Of a stretch of DNA of 64,000 bases, positions 1 to 8,141 are shown piece by piece. Below the pieces are notes generated by a model. The model searched no databases. It was not told the DNA's origin and worked only from the letters and a program-made list of their open reading frames with translations. The translations under genes were made by a program, and so were the position numbers. The DNA lies in the NCBI GenBank assembly GCA_016791115.1, contig JAEUNL010000069.1:1-64000 (forward strand). Direction: 5' to 3'. This stretch comes from Rhodocyclaceae bacterium. GTDB lineage: Bacteria > Pseudomonadota > Gammaproteobacteria > Burkholderiales > Rhodocyclaceae. Each line of letters opens with the position of its first letter. Position 1 is the first letter of the stretch.

Positions 1-70
1 CACTCACGCTCATGGTGTCCTTGGCGCCCTGGCGAGTACGCCACGGTTGCGATGCTGCGGCCTGACGAAT

Positions 71-151
71 GAAAGGGACTTCCCCGCCCCGAGGTTGTGG
101 CGGAATCCGCGGTCGGCAACGCGTGTCATGATGACGTTTCCACACCTCATC
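71..151. repeat. 81-bp imperfect direct repeat, copy A
   Basis: This copy aligns without gaps to 1029-1109, with about 10 mismatches in 81 positions counted by eye. Both copies contain a small conserved hairpin (GCGG, a three-base loop AAK, CCGC; here at 100-110) and end with the same CACACCTCATC. The copies bracket the HEPN gene. Copy B lies directly upstream of an IS110-type transposase start, so copy A may be the left end of a second, diverged element whose transposase is gone. That origin is inference; the repeat itself is read directly. Confidence 0.85.
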
Positions 152-197
152 CGTCTAGGTATGCCCGGATCCTTTTGCGTTCCCGTCCGCGGCAGGT

Positions 198-267
198 ATC
201 CAACGAAGTATTCGAGCCCCTTTGGTCATGTTGAATTTCCGGGGAGTCCACATACGAGGGGTTAGGC
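198..267 (-). other. attC-like recombination site (candidate)
   Basis: On the minus strand the stop codon of the HEPN gene is embedded in GCCTAAC, which fits the integron R-box RYYYAAC. Seventy bases on, GTTGGAT fits GTTRRRY. Between them CTAAC can pair with GTTGG, then GTAT with ATAC, then CCCC with GGGG, leaving unpaired bases and a 20-base loop, which is the outline of an attC hairpin. Stop codon overlap with the R box is typical of gene cassettes. The inner arms are weak and no integrase or second clear attC is visible, so this stays tentative. Confidence 0.3.
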
Positions 268-1005
268 GTCTCTGCTGTGGGCATGAAGGAAGGTCTTTAC
301 CTCGTGCACCAAACGCTCTTGGAGCGTGCCTCGGTTCGGGTTCGGGAACGGAGCGTCCAGCATGCGCTGAACTGAGTACCGGCTTGGCCGAAGAACTGGC
401 TTGCGGCCATTGAAGTAGAGCTCCCACAAGGTTTGGTGAAGGCGCCTGAGGAAGATTAGAAGCTGTTGTAGCTCGCGTATGTTTGTTCGGGCGAAGAGAT
501 CTGCGACCTCGTCTCGAGTCGCAACCCCGCGGTGTGCAAATACCTTGTGCCTAAGTGGGCGGTACTTGTCCTCGTAGATCTTGCGTCGCGTTGAGAGGTG
601 CTTCTTGAGTCTCCTGAAGTCCTCCTTCGTCGGCTCGTAGACGGTAGCAAGGTACTCAGGCAGCCCCTCATCGGCGTTTGCACTCTGAGCCCGCTTTCGG
701 TCCGAAAGTGCCTGCTTCGAGAACATCGCGAGATTTGCATGTGCCGTGGCTAGAAGCCGGGTAACGCTGTGATTGTTTGGGTCTGAATCAAACACTCGAC
801 CAAGTGCCACGAGCGTGGACGCTTGGAGAGCTCCAAGTGAGGTGTTCCAGAAAAGTGGCGCCTCGTTGAGTAGGCGGCGAACCTTTGGATCGGCCGCGGC
901 CACTGCGTGTGTTGCGTCCCAAGCGTAGAAGAACTGAATCGCGCTTTCCGCTTCCGTCCGGAAGATCTCCAGTTCTGCAGCGAAGTCGAGAGGAGAAGTG
1001 ACCAT
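262..1005 (-). CDS. HEPN-domain protein, AbiU2-like
   Basis: The 247-residue protein is mostly helical. It carries a HEPN-type R-x5-H motif (RHKVFAH) in its second half, inside a segment resembling the AbiU2 family of abortive-infection/toxin proteins. HEPN proteins of this class are usually metal-independent RNases, so a toxin or defence role is plausible but inferred. An upstream in-frame ATG at 1101 would run into repeat B; I prefer the ATG at 1005, which gives a normal N-terminus. No antitoxin (MNT nucleotidyltransferase or other partner) is adjacent. The gene is less GC-rich than the core genes and sits between direct repeats, consistent with mobility. Confidence 0.75.
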   Translation of the reverse strand: MVTSPLDFAAELEIFRTEAESAIQFFYAWDATHAVAAADPKVRRLLNEAPLFWNTSLGALQASTLVALGRVFDSDPNNHSVTRLLATAHANLAMFSKQALSDRKRAQSANADEGLPEYLATVYEPTKEDFRRLKKHLSTRRKIYEDKYRPLRHKVFAHRGVATRDEVADLFARTNIRELQQLLIFLRRLHQTLWELYFNGRKPVLRPSRYSVQRMLDAPFPNPNRGTLQERLVHEVKTFLHAHSRDA

Positions 1006-1028
1006 GCCTATTGAGACGCCAAACGATC

Positions 1029-1109
1029 GAAAGCGACTTCCCCTCCCCGAGCCTGCGGCGGAAGCCGCGGTCGGCAACGAGTGCCATGATGGAGTTTCCA
1101 CACCTCATC
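1029..1109. repeat. 81-bp imperfect direct repeat, copy B
   Basis: Partner of the repeat at 71-151. It contains a perfect GCGGC-GGAA-GCCGC hairpin at 1055-1068. Immediately downstream, between the repeat and the transposase start, is a second tetraloop hairpin CCAC-GAAA-GTGG at 1114-1125. Its position fits the non-coding left end of an IS110-family element, where bridge RNAs are encoded in that family. Whether this short stretch ever encoded one cannot be decided from sequence alone. Confidence 0.8.
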
Positions 1110-1131
1110 AGAACCACGAAAGTGGAAGTCC

Positions 1132-1426
1132 ATGCGCATAGTAACGGTAGGGATCGATCTGGCCAAGATCGTCTTTGCGGTTCACGGTGTCGATGAATGC
1201 GGCAATGCCATCTTGGTCAAGCCGAAGGCTTCCCGGGACCAAATACCGGCCCTGATCATCCAGTTGCCGCCGTGCCTGATCGGCATGGAAGCCTGCTCCG
1301 GTGCGCACCACTGGGCGCGGCAGTTCCGCCAGCACGGCCACACCGTCAAACTCATCGCCCCCAAGTTCGTCACGCCCTACCGCATGAGCGGCAAACGCGG
1401 CAAGAACGACGCGGCCGATGCCGCCA
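1132..1426 (+). pseudogene. IS110-family transposase, 5' fragment
   Basis: About 98 codons match the N-terminal DEDD (RuvC-like) domain of IS110-family transposases: it begins MRIVTVGIDLAK, has GMEACSGAHHWAR in the middle and stops matching just after KRGKNDAADAA. Intact family members exceed 300 residues and carry a C-terminal serine-containing domain that is absent here. After about 1426 the reading frame only shadows the methyltransferase gene. The element is therefore truncated and inactive. The breakpoint falls at the promoter of the next gene, so this is also the right edge of the accessory segment. Confidence 0.85.
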
Positions 1427-1453
1427 CGCCCCGATGCGTGCAGCGGGCGCGTG

Positions 1454-1459
1454 TACAAT
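1454..1459 (+). promoter_or_regulatory. candidate -10 box of the methyltransferase gene
   Basis: TACAAT ends six bases before the ATG at 1466, so a transcript started from it would be essentially leaderless. The matching -35 position (about 1431-1436) is poor and lies just inside the IS110 breakpoint, so the original upstream half may have been replaced. Confidence 0.4.
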
Positions 1460-1465
1460 TCGCGC

Positions 1466-2671
1466 ATGATCGCTTCCGCCCCGGCCACCCCGCCTGCCTC
1501 CGCGCCCGTCGCGGAACGCGACATCGCCCGCCTCGGCCAGGTGTTCACGCCGCCCGAGATCGTCGAGGCGATGCTGGGCCTGCGCCGCCGCTTCGGGCGC
1601 ACGCTCGATCCGGCCGCGGGCGACGGGGCATTCTCCTCGCGCATTCCGGATTGCACGGCGATCGAACTCGATGCGCATTTCGCGCCGCCGGGCGCGCGGG
1701 TGCAGGATTTCTTCGCCTACCCGGCCGAAGAAAAGTTCGACACCATCATCGGCAACCCGCCCTACGTGCGCTACCAGTACATCCGCAATGCCACGCGCGC
1801 GCTGTTCGCGCCGGGGCGGCTGGACGGGCGCGCCAACCTGTACCTGTTCTTCATCGACAAGTGCCTCGACCACCTTGCGCCGGGCGGCGAGCTGATCTTC
1901 ATCACGCCGCGGGATTTCCTCAAGGCCACGTCGAGCGCGCCGCTCAACGAGCGCCTGTATCGCGAGGGCACGATCACCGATTTCGTCGAGCTGGGCGACG
2001 CGCGGGTGTTCGACGGCGCGCTGCCCAACTGCGCCATCTGGCGCTTCGAGAAGGGCAACCACAGCCACCGCACGCTGGACGGCCGGCGCATGGTGCTCTC
2101 GGGCGGGCAGCTCGCGTTCTCGCGCGGCATCTACAGCGTGCCGCTGGCCGAGGTATTCGCCGTGAAGGTGGGCGCCGTCTCGGGCGCCGACGACATCTAC
2201 ACCCACGACGAACTCGGCAACATCGATTTCGTCTGCTCGACCACCGCGCGCACCGGGCAGACCCGCCGCATGATCTTCAACGAGGCGCTGGACTACCTCC
2301 AACCGTTCAAGCCGCGCCTGATCGCGCGCCGCGTGCGCCGCTTCGACGAGTCCAACTGGTGGCAGTGGGGCCGCCAGCACCATGTGAGCGAGCGCCCGCG
2401 CGTGTACGTGAACAACCGCACGCGCAACGCGCGGCCGTTCTTCCTGCATCCCTCGATCCACTATGACGGATCGATCCTCGCGCTGTTCCCGCACCAGCCC
2501 CATGCCGATCTCGCCGCGCTGTGCGCGCTGCTGAATGCGGTCGACTGGCACGAGCTGGGTTTCGTCTGCGACGGCCGCTTCCTGTTCGCGCAGCGCAGCC
2601 TGGAGCAGGCGATGCTGCCGGAGGATTTCGCGCCTTGGGCGGTGAGCCAGGGCGGGCTGCGCAGCGTCTAG
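1466..2671 (+). CDS. adenine-specific DNA methyltransferase (N6, NPPY class)
   Basis: The 401-residue protein shows amino-methyltransferase motifs in order: motif X (GQVFTPPEIVEAML), the SAM-binding motif I (LDPAAGDGAF) and catalytic motif IV (GNPPYVRYQY). It should methylate adenine N6 in DNA. The C-terminal half presumably carries target recognition. I choose the ATG at 1466 because the in-frame codons before it belong to the upstream promoter and IS fragment. No restriction endonuclease or specificity subunit is adjacent, so it looks like an orphan methylase or a remnant of a restriction-modification locus next to the IS scar. It converges on the kinase gene with 9 bp between stop codons. 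Confidence 0.85.
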   Translation: MIASAPATPPASAPVAERDIARLGQVFTPPEIVEAMLGLRRRFGRTLDPAAGDGAFSSRIPDCTAIELDAHFAPPGARVQDFFAYPAEEKFDTIIGNPPYVRYQYIRNATRALFAPGRLDGRANLYLFFIDKCLDHLAPGGELIFITPRDFLKATSSAPLNERLYREGTITDFVELGDARVFDGALPNCAIWRFEKGNHSHRTLDGRRMVLSGGQLAFSRGIYSVPLAEVFAVKVGAVSGADDIYTHDELGNIDFVCSTTARTGQTRRMIFNEALDYLQPFKPRLIARRVRRFDESNWWQWGRQHHVSERPRVYVNNRTRNARPFFLHPSIHYDGSILALFPHQPHADLAALCALLNAVDWHELGFVCDGRFLFAQRSLEQAMLPEDFAPWAVSQGGLRSV

Positions 2672-2693
2672 CCGGCGCGTTCAGCCCGCCGGC
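2671..2693. terminator. GC-rich hairpin between convergent genes
   Basis: GCCGGCG (2671-2677) and CGCCGGC (2687-2693) form a perfect 7-bp stem with a 9-base loop. The hairpin spans the facing stop codons of the methyltransferase and kinase genes. There is no T-run on either side, so it may only slow polymerase or stabilise mRNA 3' ends. Confidence 0.35.
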
Positions 2694-4816
2694 TGCGCCT
2701 GCAAGGTGAATTCGAAGATCGACCCGACGCCGGGCGTGGAGCGCGCACGCACTTCACCGCCATGCCGGTGCACGATGCGTTGCACGATCGACAGCCCGAT
2801 GCCGGTGCCGGGGAACTCGCGTTCGGTGTGCATGCGGCGGAACGGCTGGAACAGCGCCTGGGCGTGCGCCATGTCGAAGCCGGCGCCGTTGTCGGCCACG
2901 CGATACCAGGTGCGCCCGCTCTCGACGAAGCTGTCCACGCCCACCGCCGGCGCGCCGCTGCGGCCGGTGTACTTCCATGCGTTGCCGAGCAGGTTCTGCC
3001 ACACCTGCTGCACCAGCGCCGCATCGCCCTGCGCCGCAGGCAGCGCGGCCAGCGTGAAGGCGACGCGCCGTACCGGGTCCGAAGCGACCAGCTCCCAGCT
3101 TTCCCTTGCGGCGGCCTGCATGTCGATGCGTTCGCGTCGCAACTCGGCCTGCTCGGTCTGCGACAGGCGCGCCAGGCCGCCGATCAGCGCATCCATGCGG
3201 ATGGCCGCGCGGTCGATGCGCTCGACGTTGGCGAGCGCGCTGTCGAGCGCGCCGCGCGCGATGTCGTCGCGCAGGAATTCCGTGACGCCGCGGATGGTGC
3301 GCACCGGCGCCTTGAGGTCGTGCGCCACGGCGTCGGTATAGCGGGCGGTCTCGCGCCGGGCGGCTTCCGCGCCCTGTTGCGCGTGCGCCAGTGCCCGCGC
3401 CTGCTCGCGCGTCTGCAGCAGCAGCGTTTCGTACCCCTTGCGAAATGCCGCCTGCGCCTGTGTCTGTGCGCTGACGTCGCGCACGATGACGAACACGCAG
3501 CGGCGCGCTTCCAGTTCGAACGGATCGCATTGCACCACGCAGTCGCGCAGGGCGCCATCGCTGCGCCGCAGCCGTATCGGCGCCGCTTCGAGCCGGCCGG
3601 CTTCGCGCATCAGCTCGCGCAACGTTGCCAGCGTGTCCGGCGAATCGATCGCCGACAGGGTGGCGATGGTCTGTCCGGCGATGCGCTCGGGCGGCTGGCC
3701 GAGCAGCGAGCCGAGCGCCGGATTGCCCTCGACGATCAGACCGCTGTCGGCCTCGATGATGGCCATGCCGTCCGGGTGCATGCGGAAGCTCTGCTCGAAG
3801 CGCTGCTCGGCGACGTGCAGGGCGCGTTCGGCTTCCTCGCGTTTGGTACGTTCGGCACGCATTGCGGCGGTGCGCGCGCGCAGCCGCCGCCCCAGGCGGA
3901 CGAGTTGCACCAGCGCCAGCAGCGCCAGCGCGCTGCCGGCGACCCACTGCAGCACGATGCGGCCTTCGAGCCGCGCCTGCTCGCGTTCGGCGCGGTGGCT
4001 GCTGAGCCACTTGACGCGCAGCGCTTCGAGCCGGCCGCTGCTTTCCAGTTCCTCGAGCGCGCGGGTCAGGCGTCCGGCAAGTGCGTCGTTGCCCGGTGCA
4101 ATGGCGAAGGCGTAGTCCTGCAGGCGGACGTTGAAATTCGCGGCGGCGACGCCGGCGAGCGTGCCGCCTTCGACGAGCGGGTCGCCATAGGCGCGCAGCA
4201 TCAGCGCAAGGTCGGCACCGCCGTCGCGCACCGATTCCAGCGCGGCGCGCGGCGTGGCGTGCGGCATGAAGCGGAAGCGCCCGGCGCCGAAGAAATCCGA
4301 CACCGTCTCGCGCATCGGTTCGAAGTCGACGTAGGCGATGCGCCGCTGCTCCAGCTCCTGCAGCGATTCGGGCGCGCGTTCGCCATGACGGTGGTAGATG
4401 GCGAGCGCGGGCGTGGCGTGGTGCGGCAGGAAATGCGCCCACTCGCCGCGGCCGCGCGTGCGTGACATGGCAATCAGGTCGAGACCGCCGTCGCGGAACG
4501 TGTTTTCGATGGCCGGCCAGTCGTCGAGCCGGATCTCGATCTGCAGGCCGGCGTTGCGCGCCAGTTCGCGCAGCAGTTCGACCTGGAAGCCCTGTGGCTG
4601 ACCCTTGGCGTCGAGAAACTCGAACGGCGCGAAGGCGCGGTCGCCGCCATAGCGGATCGCGACGGCCGGCTCGTCTGCCCGCGCCGGCGTTCCGGCGAAA
4701 AGCAAGGCCAGCCAGGCGAGGCAAAGGAGGCACGGCAACCGGTGCAGCGTGGCGCGGCGGCGCGCTGGTAAAGGTGTGGCGGCCGTCGTGCGGGCGCCCT
4801 GTTGTTCTTGCGGCAC
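2681..4816 (-). CDS. sensor histidine kinase with periplasmic SBP_bac_3 domain and PAS
   Basis: Predicted 711 residues: signal peptide (about 1-47), a periplasmic solute-binding domain type 3 (about 50-270), one transmembrane helix (about 287-308), a PAS domain (about 335-450), a HisKA dimerisation domain with phosphoacceptor His499 in AVAHDLKAPVRTIRG, and an HATPase domain with N, G1 and G2 boxes (NLLGNAWKYTG, DNGAGFD, GTGIGLS). It should sense a small polar ligand outside the inner membrane and phosphorylate an unlinked regulator, since no response regulator is adjacent. No ATG fits the N-terminus; GTG at 4816 is my best start but lacks a clear ribosome-binding site. The open frame continues to 6202, but that part only mirrors the cyclase gene. 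Confidence 0.85.
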   Translation of the reverse strand: MPQEQQGARTTAATPLPARRRATLHRLPCLLCLAWLALLFAGTPARADEPAVAIRYGGDRAFAPFEFLDAKGQPQGFQVELLRELARNAGLQIEIRLDDWPAIENTFRDGGLDLIAMSRTRGRGEWAHFLPHHATPALAIYHRHGERAPESLQELEQRRIAYVDFEPMRETVSDFFGAGRFRFMPHATPRAALESVRDGGADLALMLRAYGDPLVEGGTLAGVAAANFNVRLQDYAFAIAPGNDALAGRLTRALEELESSGRLEALRVKWLSSHRAEREQARLEGRIVLQWVAGSALALLALVQLVRLGRRLRARTAAMRAERTKREEAERALHVAEQRFEQSFRMHPDGMAIIEADSGLIVEGNPALGSLLGQPPERIAGQTIATLSAIDSPDTLATLRELMREAGRLEAAPIRLRRSDGALRDCVVQCDPFELEARRCVFVIVRDVSAQTQAQAAFRKGYETLLLQTREQARALAHAQQGAEAARRETARYTDAVAHDLKAPVRTIRGVTEFLRDDIARGALDSALANVERIDRAAIRMDALIGGLARLSQTEQAELRRERIDMQAAARESWELVASDPVRRVAFTLAALPAAQGDAALVQQVWQNLLGNAWKYTGRSGAPAVGVDSFVESGRTWYRVADNGAGFDMAHAQALFQPFRRMHTEREFPGTGIGLSIVQRIVHRHGGEVRARSTPGVGSIFEFTLQAQPAG

Positions 4817-5194
4817 GGAAGCGTCGAAAGGCTGAATTTCCGCCAAATCTACATGGGATGGCGCGAAAAGCAAGCCGCGGGCGGCATGGCTGGAAGGCAG
4901 GCGGGACGGGCATTTCGAGGCATGCCGCGCCAGAACGACCGTTGCATGCGATTTTCCCGCCGGGCAGGGCGGAAAGCGCCTGTCCATGCGCCTTCCAGCG
5001 CTATTCGACGGGGCGTTCGTGCCATCCCGCGTGCCGGTGCTGCCCGGCGGAAGGGGTTGCCGGGCGATCCGGCCAGTCGATCTGCATGACATGCCGGGTT
5101 GCCCCTTCAGGACCGTCGCTCCGCGGCCGATACAATCGGGTACGCGAACCATGCCCGGCGCCGCCGGCCGTTCATCGGGCCTCATCCACGATTC
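4817..5194. other. divergent intergenic region, kinase / diguanylate cyclase
   Basis: These 378 bases hold the promoters of two divergent genes. A TACAAT at 5131-5136 is a candidate -10 for the cyclase, with a weak -35. The region also contains the palindromic repeat described at 4971-5002 and a copy of the motif CATGCCGGGTTGC near 5086-5098. I see no convincing small gene. Confidence 0.55.
4971..5002. repeat. dispersed palindromic repeat, copy 1
   Basis: The core AAGCGCCTGTCCATGCGCC, flanked by GGAA and TTCC, recurs with one base changed at 18688-18712, in another intergenic region. The arms GGAAAGCGC and GCGCCTTCC can pair. It resembles a small extragenic palindromic element rather than a gene part. 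Confidence 0.7.
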
Positions 5195-6286
5195 ATGTCC
5201 ACCCTCGAGCTGATCCTCGGCAACGAACCGCGCCAGCGCATGCGCTTGAAGCGCAGCCTGATGGCGGCGGGCGTCTATGGGCTGAGCCTGCTCGCGCAGT
5301 GGCGCATGGTGATGCTCGGCCAAGCCGACGCGGCCGCGGCCGGCTGGCTGGCGTTGCTGGTGGCGGTGGTGGTCGGCGCGTTCTACGTCGCGCTGCGCAG
5401 TGGCATCGCAATCGGCTTGCGCGATCCGGCGCTGACGATGCCGCAGATCCTGTTCGCGATCCTCGCCCTGGCGCTGGCTTACCTGATCAATCCGCCGGTG
5501 CGCGGCATGCTGCTGATGGTGGTGGCGCTGGTGCTGATGTTCGGCGCCTTCACGCTGTCGCCCAGGCATTGCCGCAATCTGGGCTGGATGGCGGTGGCGG
5601 TGTTCGGTTTCACCATGGCGCTCGGCGTGCGGCTCGATCCGCAACGCTTCCCGCTGCAGATCGAGGCAATGCACTTTGCATTTGCGGCGATGGTGCTGCC
5701 GACGCTCTCGGTCCTTGCCGGGCAGTTGAGCCAGCTGCGGCTGGACCAGCAGTGCCAGAAGCGCGAGCTGCGCGACGCGCTCTCGCGCCTGAAGGAGATC
5801 GCCAGCCACGACGACCTGACCGGCTTGCCCAACCGCCGCCACATGCAGGAGTGGATGCCTTATGAACTGTCGCGCGGCGATCGAACCGGCAAGCCGTTGT
5901 GCGTGGCGATGCTCGACCTGGACCATTTCAAGCGCATCAACGACACGCACGGCCATGCGGCCGGCGACGAGGTGCTCAGAATCTTTGCCCGCCAGGCATC
6001 GATCATGTTGCGCGGCGCCGACGTGCTGGCGCGCTGGGGCGGGGAAGAGTTCCTGCTGGTGATGCCGGAAACCTCGCTCGCCGAGGCGCGCATTGCACTG
6101 GAGCGTCTGGCGCGCCACCTCGCCGAGCCGGCGAGCTGGGGCGCTTGTGCGAACCATGCGGTGAGCTTTTCTGCCGGCCTGGTGCAACGCGAACCCGCGC
6201 AACCGCTTGACATGCTGGTGCAGCGCGCCGATGCCGCGCTCTACGAGGCGAAGCGCCGCGGCCGCGACCGCGTGGTGGTTGCCTGA
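5195..6286 (+). CDS. diguanylate cyclase, membrane-anchored GGDEF protein
   Basis: The 363-residue protein has an N-terminal membrane region with about six hydrophobic helices (residues 22-180), a short linker helix and a GGDEF domain (about 195-363). The active site is WGGEEF (residues 282-286, GGEEF) and a full inhibitory I-site RGAD sits at 273-276, exactly five residues upstream. It should make cyclic di-GMP from two GTP and be feedback-inhibited. I take the ATG at 5195; earlier in-frame codons lie in the promoter region. No EAL domain is present. It is transcribed divergently from the sensor kinase, so the two could share regulation, but I see no direct link. Confidence 0.92.
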   Translation: MSTLELILGNEPRQRMRLKRSLMAAGVYGLSLLAQWRMVMLGQADAAAAGWLALLVAVVVGAFYVALRSGIAIGLRDPALTMPQILFAILALALAYLINPPVRGMLLMVVALVLMFGAFTLSPRHCRNLGWMAVAVFGFTMALGVRLDPQRFPLQIEAMHFAFAAMVLPTLSVLAGQLSQLRLDQQCQKRELRDALSRLKEIASHDDLTGLPNRRHMQEWMPYELSRGDRTGKPLCVAMLDLDHFKRINDTHGHAAGDEVLRIFARQASIMLRGADVLARWGGEEFLLVMPETSLAEARIALERLARHLAEPASWGACANHAVSFSAGLVQREPAQPLDMLVQRADAALYEAKRRGRDRVVVA

Positions 6287-6332
6287 ATTTCGCGGCGGGG
6301 AATTCGCGGCGGCGTTTCAGCCGCTCCGCGTT

Positions 6333-8141
6333 TCAGCCGCCGAGCGCGCGGTCGAGGACGGGCAGGAACTCGCCGGCGTTCTGGAAGCCGACCACGCGCA
6401 GGCCGTCGATCTCGCGCCCGGACTTGTCGAAGAACACGATGCCGGGGGGACCGAACAGATTGAATTTCGCCAGCAGCGCCTTGTCATGGTCGCTGTTGGC
6501 GGTGACGTCGGCCTGCAGCAGCAGCATGTTGCGCAGCCGCGACTTTACCTGCGCCTCGTTGAAGGTGAAGCGCTCCATTTCCTTGCAGCTCACGCACCAG
6601 TCGGCATAGAAATCGAGCATCACCGGCTGCTTCGCTGATGCGATGCGCTGCTCCAGTTCCGCCACCGTGGCGACACGCTCGAAGCGCACGTGATCCGCCG
6701 CCGGCGCCGCCGCGCTGCGCAGGACGGCAAGCGGCTGCAGCGGATCGCGGCTGCCGGCCAGCGCGCCGACCAGCAGCGCGGCGCCGGTGAGCAGCGACAC
6801 CACGCCGACGCCCTTCCAGAAGCGCTGCCAGCCGTGCGCGTGCGCCGGCAGCGGGTCGAGGGCGTGCAGGTACATCGCCGAGAAGATCAGCAGCGCGGCC
6901 CAGGCGAGCATCGAGGCGACCGGCGGCACCACCGGCGAGACGATCCAGATCGCCATGCCGAGCATCAGCACGCCGAAGAATTTCTTCACCGACTCCATCC
7001 ACGCGCCGCTCTTCGGCAGCACGTGGTGCGCCGACAGCGCGAACACCATCAGCGGCGCGCCGGTGCCGACCCCCATTGCGAACAGCGCAAGGCCGCCGAG
7101 TCGCGCATCGCCGGTCTGCGCAATGTAGAGCAGCGCACCGGCCAGCGGGGCGGCCACGCAGGGGCCGACGATCAATGCCGAAAGCATGCCCATGGTGGCA
7201 ACGCCGAGCAACGAGCCGCCCTGCTGGTGGCTCGACACATCGGACAGCCGGCTTTGCAGCGCACTCGGCAACTGCAGCTCGTAGAACCCGAACATCGACA
7301 GCGACAGCACCACGAACAGCGCGCCGAAGGCGCCGAGCACCCAGGCGTTCTGCAGCGCGGCGGACAGCATGGTGCCCGACATGCCGGCGGCGACGCCGGC
7401 CGCCGCATAGGCGAAGGCCATCGCCAGCACATACACGCTGCACAGCACTGCGGCGCGCGCACGGCTGATCGCCTGTCCGCGACCGAGCACGATCGACGAA
7501 ACGATCGGGATCATCGGGAAGGTGCAGGGTGTGAAGGCCAGCAGCACGCCGAAGCCGAAGAAGGCGCCGATGATGGCGAGCCAGCTTCCGGTCTTGAGCA
7601 GCCTGGCGATGCGGCCGCTTTCGTCGAAGCTGCGGCCATCGGCTGCGGAGGCCTCCGCCCGCGATGATGCCCCGGCTGCGCTTTGGCCGGCCGCCGCGAT
7701 CTGCGGCAGCGCCGAGCCGCTGCCCCCGCCCGAGCCGAGGGCGACCTCCGCCGCCTGCGTCTGCGGCGGAAAGCAGATGCCGATGTCGGCGCAGCCCTGG
7801 GAGGTGACATTGAGTTTGAGGGATTTCACGCCTTCGGCCGCATCGACCGGCAGGCGCGCCACGACGCCGTCGTAATACACCTCGACGTTGCCGAAGGTTT
7901 CGTCCTTCTTCATTTTGCCGGTCGGCAGCGCCGGGGCGCCCAGCGCAGCGTCGCCGGTCTCGAAGCGGAGGCGCTCGCGGTACAGGTAGTAGCCGGGTTC
8001 GATATCGAAGCGCACCTCGACCGTCCTGCCGTCCGGCGAGGCGGTGGTAAAGCGGAAGGCCTTCTCGGGCGGCAGGACCTCCTGCGCGGCGATTGCGAGG
8101 ACGGGCAGCAGGGCGAGCAGCAGAAAGACGAATCGACGCAT
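6333..8141 (-). CDS. dsbD: thiol:disulfide interchange protein DsbD
   Basis: The 602-residue protein has a signal peptide, a periplasmic immunoglobulin-like alpha domain with its cysteine pair (CADIGICFPP), a central eight-helix membrane domain containing the redox cysteines (FTPCTFPM and GPCVAAPL) and a C-terminal thioredoxin-like domain with CVSC. It passes electrons from cytoplasmic thioredoxin to periplasmic DsbC and cytochrome c maturation proteins. The ATG at 8141 overlaps the cutA stop codon as TGATG, pointing to translational coupling; an ATG two codons upstream (8147) is also possible. It is the last gene of the minus-strand run that starts at the ferredoxin gene. Confidence 0.95.
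   Translation of the reverse strand: MRRFVFLLLALLPVLAIAAQEVLPPEKAFRFTTASPDGRTVEVRFDIEPGYYLYRERLRFETGDAALGAPALPTGKMKKDETFGNVEVYYDGVVARLPVDAAEGVKSLKLNVTSQGCADIGICFPPQTQAAEVALGSGGGSGSALPQIAAAGQSAAGASSRAEASAADGRSFDESGRIARLLKTGSWLAIIGAFFGFGVLLAFTPCTFPMIPIVSSIVLGRGQAISRARAAVLCSVYVLAMAFAYAAAGVAAGMSGTMLSAALQNAWVLGAFGALFVVLSLSMFGFYELQLPSALQSRLSDVSSHQQGGSLLGVATMGMLSALIVGPCVAAPLAGALLYIAQTGDARLGGLALFAMGVGTGAPLMVFALSAHHVLPKSGAWMESVKKFFGVLMLGMAIWIVSPVVPPVASMLAWAALLIFSAMYLHALDPLPAHAHGWQRFWKGVGVVSLLTGAALLVGALAGSRDPLQPLAVLRSAAAPAADHVRFERVATVAELEQRIASAKQPVMLDFYADWCVSCKEMERFTFNEAQVKSRLRNMLLLQADVTANSDHDKALLAKFNLFGPPGIVFFDKSGREIDGLRVVGFQNAGEFLPVLDRALGG

Noticed and set aside
1370-2551. Long minus-strand frame over the methyltransferase gene
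   Set aside because: Composition and lack of motifs mark it as a mirror of the real plus-strand gene.
4817-6202. Upstream continuation of the kinase reading frame
   Set aside because: It runs antisense to the diguanylate cyclase gene and encodes a low-complexity, Arg/His/Gln-rich product typical of GC-rich shadow frames.
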